This document shows, piece after piece, positions 36,529-43,993 of a DNA stretch of 64,000 nt; the stretch's first letter is position 1, and each line of letters opens with the position of its first letter. A model generated the notes under the pieces. The model was not told the DNA's origin. It worked only from the letters and a program-made list of their open reading frames with translations, and ran no database searches. Made by a program: the position numbers and the translations under genes. The stretch covers positions 496,001 to 560,000 of the forward strand of contig NZ_WHVL01000001.1 in NCBI RefSeq assembly GCF_020622355.1, read 5' to 3'. Source of the DNA: Vreelandella malpeensis (GTDB lineage: Bacteria > Pseudomonadota > Gammaproteobacteria > Pseudomonadales > Halomonadaceae).

Positions 36529-36585
36529 GTTGGCCTCAATCGACAAGGCGACCGGCACAGGCCGGCCGCCGATGGGACACCGCGC

Positions 36586-37596
36586 CTAGCGCGCGTCGAT
36601 GGCCGACTGGGCGGCTTTCATGAGATCTTCACCGATGCGCGAGGCCCACTTCTCGTGAACGCTCATGGTCGCCTCGACGAAGGCCTGGTACTCGGCCTCA
36701 TCGAGTTCAGTGACGGTGACGCCGCGCTCCTCGATGGCGGCCAGGCGCTCGCTCTCCTGCTCGCGGGTCATCGCGATTTCCCAGGCACCGGCCTCTTGCG
36801 CAGTCTCACGCAGCATGGTCTGTTCTTCCGGGCTCAGCGAGCCCCATACCTGCTGGCTCACCGCGAACACCAGGGGGTCGTTCATGTAGTTCCAGCGGGT
36901 CAGGTACTCCTGGCCCACCTGATCGATACGCGCCACGTCGAACACCGACAGCGGGTTCTCCTGGCCGTCCACGGCGCCGGTGGTGAGCGCGGGCTGGGCG
37001 TCGGTCCAGCTCATCTGAGTGGGGTCGGCGCCGAGGGCGGCGAAGGTATCCTGGAACAACGGTGAGCCGACCACGCGGATCTTGAGCCCCTCGAGATCCT
37101 CCGGTGCGCTGATCGGCCCGCTGGAGTTCGAGATCTGGCGAAAGCCGTTCTCGCCCCAGGCAAGCGGCATGATGCCGCGCCGGGCGATCGCCTCGAACAC
37201 CAGCTCGCCGGCCTCGCCCTGGGTGACGGCATCCACGGCGGCGGTATCCGGGATGAAGAACGGCAGCGAGAAGAGGTTGAGCTCCGGTACCTGGGGCGAC
37301 CAGTTGATAGTCGAGCCCACAGCGGCATCGATCAGCCCGGAGCGCATGGCGGAGAACTCCCGGGTCTGGTCGCCGGAGACGAGCTGGGCATTGGGGTAGA
37401 CTCGCAGGGTCAGCTCGCCGCCGCTGCGCTCCTCCAGAAGCTCCGCCCACTTCTCGGCGGCCTGCCCCCAAGGGAAGGCGTCCGACAGCACGGTGGAAAC
37501 GGACAGTTCGCGCGCCTGGGCGGAGGCCGTCAGCGTCAGCAGGGCCGCGCCCGCAAGGCCCAGGGCAGCATGAGAGAGGTGGCGTGTCAGCGTCAT
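36586..37596 (-). CDS. dctP: TRAP transporter substrate-binding protein DctP
   Basis: 336 residues from ATG 37596 (AAGGA before it; the frame continues upstream without support). Signal peptide, cleavage near AQA-RELS. The mature protein has the DctP scaffold: SGGELTLRVYPNAQLVSGDQ, DLEGLKIRVVGSPLFQDTFA with the conserved Arg that usually contacts the carboxylate ligand, and LTTGAVDGQENPLSVFD. It captures an organic acid in the periplasm for DctQM. It is a different TRAP class from the TAXI system upstream. The ligand cannot be told from sequence. Confidence 0.94.
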   Translation of the reverse strand: MTLTRHLSHAALGLAGAALLTLTASAQARELSVSTVLSDAFPWGQAAEKWAELLEERSGGELTLRVYPNAQLVSGDQTREFSAMRSGLIDAAVGSTINWSPQVPELNLFSLPFFIPDTAAVDAVTQGEAGELVFEAIARRGIMPLAWGENGFRQISNSSGPISAPEDLEGLKIRVVGSPLFQDTFAALGADPTQMSWTDAQPALTTGAVDGQENPLSVFDVARIDQVGQEYLTRWNYMNDPLVFAVSQQVWGSLSPEEQTMLRETAQEAGAWEIAMTREQESERLAAIEERGVTVTELDEAEYQAFVEATMSVHEKWASRIGEDLMKAAQSAIDAR

Positions 37597-37769
37597 GGTG
37601 AGTCCTTTTATGCGTGTCTTTTTTATCTGATTTTTATAGTGGCCGACACCGCCCATGGGCCGCGCCGCGCCTTGCTCATTGTAGGCACTTACCGGGCGAA
37701 GGGAAGAGACCCAGGCTGATATGATGGGCGACTCACTCCGTTACCTCGTACTCACCAAGGGATCTTGCC

Positions 37770-38630
37770 GTGCCGCTACGCGATTTGCTTCTGGGCCTTC
37801 TGGTCATCGCCATCTGGGCGCTCAACATCGTTGTCATCAAGGTAGGCGTCGTCGAGCTTCCGCCGCTTTTGATGACCACGCTGCGCTTTGCCCTGGTGGC
37901 CCTGCTGCTGGTGCCCTTCCACCCAGTGCCTCGCGCCCAATGGCCGTTTCTGCTGCTGCTCTCTTTCACTTTCGGCACGCTGCACTTCGCTCTGCTGTTC
38001 ATTGGCCTTGGCCAGTCCGAGGCGGGCACCGGGGCGCTGCTGGTGCAGATGGGCACGCCCTTCGCCACGATCCTGGCGGTGATCTTTCTCAAGGAAAAGC
38101 TCGGGCCCAAGCGCCTGGCGGGTCTTCTGCTATCGTTCGCGGGCGTGGTGGTACTGGCCGGCGGCCCCACGCTACCCGCGCCGCTGCCGCTTGGCATTCT
38201 GCTGTTGAGCGCGCTGGGCTGGGCGGTGTCGCAGCTTCTGATCAAGCGCGGCCCCCACATCGCACCGCTGGCGCTGGCAGGCTGGATCGCGCTTCTCGCC
38301 CTCCCCCAGGTCGCGCTCGGCTCCTGGCTGTTCGAAAGCGGCCAGTGGCAGGCAATGCGCACGGCGGGGCTCGCCGGCTGGGGGGCCGTGTTCTACACCG
38401 CCGTGATGTCGTCGATCGTCGCCTACGGCATCTGGTACGCGCTGCTGCGCCGCCACCCGGTCAACAAGGTGGTACCAATGACACTGCTGGTTCCGGTACT
38501 GGCGGTAGGGCTAGGAGCGCTTCTGATGGGCGACAGCCTGGGCGTGCACAAGCTGGCCGGGGGCGGGCTGGTGGTCGCCGGGATCGGGCTGATCCTGATT
38601 CGTTTTAGAAAGCGTCGGTTGGCGCAGTGA
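37770..38630 (+). CDS. EamA/DMT family transporter
   Basis: 286 residues with ten predicted helices arranged as two EamA repeats (LLVIAIWALNIVVIKVG and WAVSQLLIKRGPHIAPLALA). Helices are typical of RhaT/YdcZ-type drug/metabolite exporters, often amino acid or metabolite efflux. It starts with GTG at 37770, preceded by an AAGGGAT sequence. It is divergent from the dctPQM operon, so both may use the same control region. No substrate can be assigned. Confidence 0.88.
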   Translation: MPLRDLLLGLLVIAIWALNIVVIKVGVVELPPLLMTTLRFALVALLLVPFHPVPRAQWPFLLLLSFTFGTLHFALLFIGLGQSEAGTGALLVQMGTPFATILAVIFLKEKLGPKRLAGLLLSFAGVVVLAGGPTLPAPLPLGILLLSALGWAVSQLLIKRGPHIAPLALAGWIALLALPQVALGSWLFESGQWQAMRTAGLAGWGAVFYTAVMSSIVAYGIWYALLRRHPVNKVVPMTLLVPVLAVGLGALLMGDSLGVHKLAGGGLVVAGIGLILIRFRKRRLAQ

Positions 38631-38715
38631 TTTGAGCCCTCCTCACGCAGGGTTCGAAGGGCCGCATTCCAGTCGAGTGCAGGCGATTTCATGAGTCATT
38701 TCTTTTCGATTCAGA

Positions 38716-38892
38716 CTAAAGACATGACACAGAATTATGAACATAACCTTGGTGTGCAGTGTAAAGCCTCGTGCCATCTTCTTTGGCGGCTTGCGCTTCG
38801 GTGTTCAATGTCAAGGCAGACACTAGCGTTAACGGCATTAAAAGCAAGCCGGCTAGTGTCGCCAGCAGGCCGGTGCGAGGGAGCAATATCAT
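38716..38892 (-). pseudogene. Truncated second copy of the Sel1-repeat candidate immunity gene
   Basis: 58 codons starting at the ATG 38892, which overlaps the stop of the upstream gene by one base (TGATG). The visible protein (signal-like MILLPRTGLLATLAGLLL, then LTLNTEAQAAKEDGTRLY) parallels the start of the 334-residue neighbour (EAQAAKEEGMRLYGIRRAD), then breaks off into unrelated residues and stops. It is therefore the 5' remnant of a tandem duplicate, with the repeat region lost. Confidence 0.75.
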
Positions 38893-39896
38893 CAGGGGCC
38901 AAACTTCTCGGGGAAGTAGGAAAGCGGCGGCTCCAGGCCCAGCCAATCGTCTTTCATGCGCTCGCCTTCTTCTCGCTGTTCGGGCGTGAGGATATCCCGA
39001 TACGCACGCAATGCGTTTTCTGACGACGTGCCAGGGACTTCTTCGTGAATAGCCAGAAAAATGGCCCATCCTTCAGCAGGATCTGGCTCGGGCGCTCCAC
39101 GGCAGAGTTCACGACCGCCTTCGTTAGGTGCGATATTACAAGCAGCCAACCAGCCACGTCCGTTCATATGGCCTGCCTCGGACGTCCTGGTCATCCACTC
39201 CCAAGCCTCTTCAGGGTGGTCCAGATGATTCAATATAGAAGCGAGGTTATTCATGCCCGGCGCATATCCCGCTTCGGCTGCCCGACGAAACCATACCTCC
39301 GCAGCCTCTAAACGCTCTGTATCGCTACTGTAAGCATCCTCATCATCGCGTGCGCGTTTGCCCAGCATGTTCATGGCCCAGGCGTTGCCCGCCTCAGCGG
39401 CACGATTCAACCAAACCAGCGCTTCTTCTTCATCCGGGTCTTCCACGTAGTAATAGATGTAATACAACGCCGCCATGGCATCCGGATCGCCAGCTTCTGC
39501 CTGAGGCAGCGTGAGCTCAAGCGCCTCCTGCGGCCAGTCATCGCCGTTTTCCGGGCAAACGTCGCCCAGCTCGCAGGCGCCGCCATCGAAGAGGCGCAGC
39601 ATAGAGTAGGGATCACCATGCTGGGCGGCTTGGTAGTACCAGTCTAGTGCGGCCTGGTTCATATTGCCCATTACCAAGCGGCGGTTGGCTTCACCCAAGT
39701 AGTACATCGCCTCTGCATCGCCCTCTTCAGCAGCTTGCTCAAGAAATGGAATAGCTGAATCTGCCCTTCTAATCCCGTAAAGCCGCATCCCTTCTTCTTT
39801 GGCGGCTTGCGCTTCGTCATCCAAGGCCCAGGCAGGCGACAGAATTAGCGGTACTAGAAGCAAGCTGGCTAGTGCAGTTAAAAGGGTTGGTCGCAT
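38892..39896 (-). CDS. Secreted Sel1-repeat protein, candidate T6SS immunity protein
   Basis: 334 residues. A signal peptide (cleavage near AWA-LDDE) sends it to the periplasm. The mature part has at least four Sel1/TPR-like repeats, for example IPFLEQAAEEGDAEAMYYLG, DWYYQAAQHGDPYSM, WLNRAAEAGNAWAMNMLG and WFRRAAEAGYAPGMNNLA. It lies 24 bp after the putative effector gene on the same strand, with AAGGAATAA before its ATG. Sel1 proteins are known as immunity proteins of T6SS effectors (established for lipase-type effectors), and periplasmic location suits an envelope target. The protective role is inferred from position. Confidence 0.75.
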   Translation of the reverse strand: MRPTLLTALASLLLVPLILSPAWALDDEAQAAKEEGMRLYGIRRADSAIPFLEQAAEEGDAEAMYYLGEANRRLVMGNMNQAALDWYYQAAQHGDPYSMLRLFDGGACELGDVCPENGDDWPQEALELTLPQAEAGDPDAMAALYYIYYYVEDPDEEEALVWLNRAAEAGNAWAMNMLGKRARDDEDAYSSDTERLEAAEVWFRRAAEAGYAPGMNNLASILNHLDHPEEAWEWMTRTSEAGHMNGRGWLAACNIAPNEGGRELCRGAPEPDPAEGWAIFLAIHEEVPGTSSENALRAYRDILTPEQREEGERMKDDWLGLEPPLSYFPEKFGP

Positions 39897-39920
39897 ATCA
39901 TTATTCCTTAGTCGATTCCT

Positions 39921-42900
39921 TTACTGAGTAGCGCACACTTCGGTCGCTAAACCTGCTGAATAACGGCGATAGTTCCGTTTTGCAATCGGCACATCAGTAT
40001 TATCCGTGCCAGAAGTCCGCTCCATAAAAAATTCTAAATCACGTTTACGACGCTCGTACGCATGTCTTATATCCTCATGCCATTGATGGCCGTTCTCGCT
40101 CATTCGTATAAGTGCCTTAGCGAACAGGTACTGCGAGGGGGTGGGGTCTTGCTGACTAAAACGGCATAACGTGCCGTAAACGCCCGTCGTTACTCCCCCT
40201 ACGATCCAGCCCAGGCAGTTGGCAATAGCGATCTGTTGAAAGTCCAATGCTTGCCTGGAATTAAATGACTCCACGCTACCGCGGCTTCTACCTCTTCCAG
40301 GCGCTTCAACTTCAAACGCGCGCGGCTCACTGATTAGTAAGTACAACAAAGCACCTAACGCTTCAGGCGTTAATTGCTGAATCCAGCTAGCTAATTGATC
40401 ACCTTGCCCTCTATCAGCCGCATTAACTATCTCATAAGCAATCGGCCCCGCATTCTGCCCCCCCGTCATTGCACGGTAGATCTGCTCGATGCCGGCCTTG
40501 CCGCGTGAAGCAAGAAGACCTACGTTTAGCAATGTCGTGGCGGCAAGATAGCCGAGAAAGCCGAGGGTTTCGTAGGCTTCTTCGTCGACCCACTCGGGCT
40601 GAACGTAGTTGTTGTCCACCATGGCGCGGTGAAGCATGGTAAGCCATAAATCGAGGCTGTCTACGTCCAGGTCGATGGCTAGCGACCCGCCCACGCCTTT
40701 GCCCACGACCAGCCGAGCACTCATGACGAGCGTGAATTTACCGCCCTGCATACGTAAAAGAAAACCGGCCTTCGCCCCTATACCGATGGATACCTCGCCC
40801 CCCAGCTTGGCATTGCCGAGACTGCGCCACCCTGTGAGTGATCGGCTCGACCCCTGAATGGCAAGATCTGATAACGCGGCGCGTGTCGGCAGCAGGCGCC
40901 GCAGATTTTCCGGTGGTTCCCAATGCAAGGCACAGCGTGTCTCGATGCCCAGCTTGGCGCCCGCAAACGCATCGAACTCTGCGCCTTGAGCTTCGCGCTT
41001 GGCCCAATCGACCCCGGTGATGCTTAGCCCATCTTTATCGAAATCAAAGCCCAGCTCGCTGGAAAGTACTGCGCTTGCTCCAGCAAACCCTTTGGCCACC
41101 GCATCGAGCACAACGGTATAGCGCCCCAGGTTACGCGTCTCATTACGTTCAGCCAGTTCAATACTGATTGGCAGTGCCTGAGACTTTTGAGGAAGCACCA
41201 ACCGCCCCAACGGGAGTTCGCCTCGTGCCAGGCTGATGGTGCCTTTGCCTTCCCACCCGTAAGAAAGCTTTGCCGCGGTCTTATCATTGTCATTCAAGGA
41301 CCACTCACCGGCCGTATCCCGTGCAAGCTCCCGTTGATTGTTGCGCGTGACGCTGGCACCTGATGTTTCCTCGAACGTCAGCTCACCATCAAAAAACGTC
41401 AGGCTGCCGGATTGTGCCTCAGCGTTCCAGGGGGCATCGCGCTCATTTTCTGACCGCTCCTCGTTGAGGTCAAATTGCGTCATTCCGACCAGTCGCAGCA
41501 TTTGTGCTTGTGCACTGGCATCAAAAAGCCTCAACGATTCACGCCCAGGGCCGGTAAAGAGTATCTTCTGGAGGGCTTCCCCCCAGCGGGTTTTGTTACC
41601 CCCCGTGAGTGACGCCACCTCGTAATGGCGATGTTCCAAATAGGAGAAAAGGTCGTCCGGCTGGAAAAAGCCCAAGGTATCTTCGTGCCAACCGAGCTGA
41701 TGCTCGATTCTCTCGCAGCCACGCGAGGCCAACCACTGACTCAATGCCGTTTCAGGCGCTTCCCATAAAGTGGCGGGCAGTACGCCGTCGGCGCTGAGCG
41801 ACTGATTCAAACGTTCGCGTTCGGTTTCTGACATCAGAGGCGCCAGTTGCCATAAACTGATATGGCTTAGCGATTTTGCCCCCAGCGGCGAGCTGAACTC
41901 GCGAAGCGGAAATTCGCGGCGTACGAGCCGCTCGATCTTACGCTTTTCGTAACCTAGCGAGTGTCGGTCGTCGTTCAGGTTCGTGTTCCATATCAGGACC
42001 CGCCCCGGTTCCATCTGCTTGACGGCTTCGCTAGCGGCTTCAAACAGCTCATCCAGCTGATCATGCAGACTTGCGTATTGCTGGCGCTCTTGTTCGAAGA
42101 GAAAAACGGGCAGTTGGGTACGACCTGCTGTTCCGAGCTCCCATTCGCGCAGCTTTTGCTCTACCGATTCATTAAGCTCAGCGCTTTCTCTCAATAAACG
42201 GCAATAGGTATCGAAACCGTTTATGCCATCCGGCATATTTAAGCCTCCAGCGGAGGCGCTGGAGAGAGAAAGCTCTGGCGTGGCAATGCCAAGTGCAGCG
42301 AGTTTTAAAATGCTTTCGAGATAATCGTGATACTTCTCTGTTTGCTGTTCGCTCAGCTGCTGTACATACCCTACAAATTGGCAAGCCTGGGCGGCCTCGA
42401 CGGGCGGGTTGGATTCGCATAGTTGAATGAAACGCTGATACTCTGCCAAGACCTCCTGAAGTGAAAAGGGAGTAGCAGGCCCTTGGCTGCCCGGATTGAA
42501 ATGGTACTGACGCTGAGCCTGCTCGCGGCATACACGATACGTCTCCAGGGCTTGTGCGATTTCTTCCTCCCAAGGACCGTAATATGCCTCGCCTTCAAGG
42601 GAGTAACCCTGTTCTTCCGCCCGCGCTACGCCCTGCTGGTAGAGTGTGCGAAGTTGACTTTCAATATCGCTGATTTCACTACCCGATAAGTAATCAGCAA
42701 TATGAAGCAACATACCTGGCGTACTCAGATCCCAAAGTACATCCAGCAGGCCTTGTTCATGAGCAATTCGCTGTTCTACAGACTGCATGTCCTCGGAGGT
42801 CAGTGCCACTAACCGATTGAAGTTCTCGATATAGCGCTGCCGTTCTGACTCGTTCAGAAAACTTTCGGCCCGGCTAGGCAGCAGGCACTCCATCAAGCCC

Positions 42901-43175
42901 GCCTCATTGGTCAGCAGCTCAAGACGCGCTTCCTTATCCTCGGTACTGGCCCATTCGTGAAGTGTTTCAGAAGCTTCCATCAAGGCATCCGAGACTTCTT
43001 CGGTCAAAAGCCAAAATGTTCGCGTGCCGGGAATGTAAATAATATCGGCCCAGCAATTTTCTTCGCACACATGCGAGGCATTTTCTCCTGGGCTTTCTCC
43101 CTCCGAGACGGGTGGCTCGAATATATTGACCACGGCAGGGTCCAGACGGCGTTTTGAAGATTGCGAGGCACTCAT
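39921..43175 (-). CDS. Putative T6SS effector, 1084 residues, membrane-acting (VasX-like in size and setting)
   Basis: Position between a DUF4123 adaptor gene (4-bp ATGA overlap) and a Sel1 gene marks it as the cargo of the VgrG upstream. The N-terminal about 550 residues are polar and helical with Cys in CEENC; the middle (about 600-830) is Gly/Ser-rich and beta-like (AKLGGEVSIGIGAKAGFLL). The C-terminal part has hydrophobic segments near 870-890 (FLGYLAATTLLNVGLLAS), 940 (ALGALLYLLI) and 985-1005 (LGWIVGGVTTGVYGTL). Length and late helices resemble pore-forming VasX-type effectors, but I see no diagnostic toxin motif. Base composition is more AT-rich than vgrG, consistent with horizontal exchange. 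Confidence 0.65.
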   Translation of the reverse strand: MSASQSSKRRLDPAVVNIFEPPVSEGESPGENASHVCEENCWADIIYIPGTRTFWLLTEEVSDALMEASETLHEWASTEDKEARLELLTNEAGLMECLLPSRAESFLNESERQRYIENFNRLVALTSEDMQSVEQRIAHEQGLLDVLWDLSTPGMLLHIADYLSGSEISDIESQLRTLYQQGVARAEEQGYSLEGEAYYGPWEEEIAQALETYRVCREQAQRQYHFNPGSQGPATPFSLQEVLAEYQRFIQLCESNPPVEAAQACQFVGYVQQLSEQQTEKYHDYLESILKLAALGIATPELSLSSASAGGLNMPDGINGFDTYCRLLRESAELNESVEQKLREWELGTAGRTQLPVFLFEQERQQYASLHDQLDELFEAASEAVKQMEPGRVLIWNTNLNDDRHSLGYEKRKIERLVRREFPLREFSSPLGAKSLSHISLWQLAPLMSETERERLNQSLSADGVLPATLWEAPETALSQWLASRGCERIEHQLGWHEDTLGFFQPDDLFSYLEHRHYEVASLTGGNKTRWGEALQKILFTGPGRESLRLFDASAQAQMLRLVGMTQFDLNEERSENERDAPWNAEAQSGSLTFFDGELTFEETSGASVTRNNQRELARDTAGEWSLNDNDKTAAKLSYGWEGKGTISLARGELPLGRLVLPQKSQALPISIELAERNETRNLGRYTVVLDAVAKGFAGASAVLSSELGFDFDKDGLSITGVDWAKREAQGAEFDAFAGAKLGIETRCALHWEPPENLRRLLPTRAALSDLAIQGSSRSLTGWRSLGNAKLGGEVSIGIGAKAGFLLRMQGGKFTLVMSARLVVGKGVGGSLAIDLDVDSLDLWLTMLHRAMVDNNYVQPEWVDEEAYETLGFLGYLAATTLLNVGLLASRGKAGIEQIYRAMTGGQNAGPIAYEIVNAADRGQGDQLASWIQQLTPEALGALLYLLISEPRAFEVEAPGRGRSRGSVESFNSRQALDFQQIAIANCLGWIVGGVTTGVYGTLCRFSQQDPTPSQYLFAKALIRMSENGHQWHEDIRHAYERRKRDLEFFMERTSGTDNTDVPIAKRNYRRYSAGLATEVCATQ

Positions 43176-43993
43176 AGAAAACGCTCCAGTTGCTTTACCT
43201 TCTGACGTGATGGAATTGGCTTATTCAGTACATCTTCTATTTGAGTATCAAACGCTTCGCTCTCACCTGTCATTACAGGCAATAGCCGTTTTAGATGATC
43301 GGAGCGAGTAATACCGGCCGCCATCAGAGCATTCATTTTAATTAACCAATAGGCTCGTACATCACTCAATGGCCTATTCGTCATACGGCTCAACCACCAG
43401 ACCTGCTGGCTGTCCTTCAATGCCGCCTCCATCTCGGTGGTTAGATGGCCTTCATCGTGGGTACTTGATGTTTCGGTTCGAACTTGCCAAACAAGCCATT
43501 GACCTTGTGGCGTGGGCGTGGCTACCAGCTGAAACGGGCTCATCACGTGTTCGTAAACACTGGAGGGAGCACTGGCGAGTAGCGCCATCCATGCCGCGGG
43601 CTGCTGCAGGTTGATGAGCGACCTTCCGCCATGCGGGTCGGCTAACACGAACAAGAGTCGTAAATGATCGGCGAGGCTTTGTAGGGTTTGGTCTGGCCGG
43701 GGTAGGCACAGCCATCCCAGACGCTTTTGGCAAAGCGTTTCAGCGTAATACCAGGCCGAACTCCCCACATCGACTTCCACAAGCCAGGGGCTGGCCTCAA
43801 TCAATGGCGAAAGTGGGGTACCCGCAAAGAGCGTCAGGAAGTCCTGCTGCCCATCACGTTCAAGGATTGCACGACATTGCTCCGGCGCGCGGCGCTGATC
43901 CAGCAGCACGTAACCATGCTTGACAGTGACCATACCTGACAGGCTCTCAGCGCTTCTGGAGCGCTCAGCGAGTAGGCTCAACCAGCCAGACAT
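43172..43993 (-). CDS. DUF4123 T6SS adaptor/chaperone (Tap/TEC)
   Basis: 273 residues from ATG 43993, chosen because GAGGA precedes it by 7 nt; the frame also has an upstream GTG at 44014. The protein overlaps vgrG by 16 bp and the effector gene by 4 bp. DUF4123-type features: an N-terminal half with GYVLLDQRRAPE and ASPWLVEVDVGSSAW, and ADHLRLLFVLADPHGGR later. Family knowledge: such adaptors bind the effector and load it on the C-terminal tip of a specific VgrG. It acts in the cytoplasm and is not secreted. Confidence 0.85.
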   Translation of the reverse strand: MSGWLSLLAERSRSAESLSGMVTVKHGYVLLDQRRAPEQCRAILERDGQQDFLTLFAGTPLSPLIEASPWLVEVDVGSSAWYYAETLCQKRLGWLCLPRPDQTLQSLADHLRLLFVLADPHGGRSLINLQQPAAWMALLASAPSSVYEHVMSPFQLVATPTPQGQWLVWQVRTETSSTHDEGHLTTEMEAALKDSQQVWWLSRMTNRPLSDVRAYWLIKMNALMAAGITRSDHLKRLLPVMTGESEAFDTQIEDVLNKPIPSRQKVKQLERFL

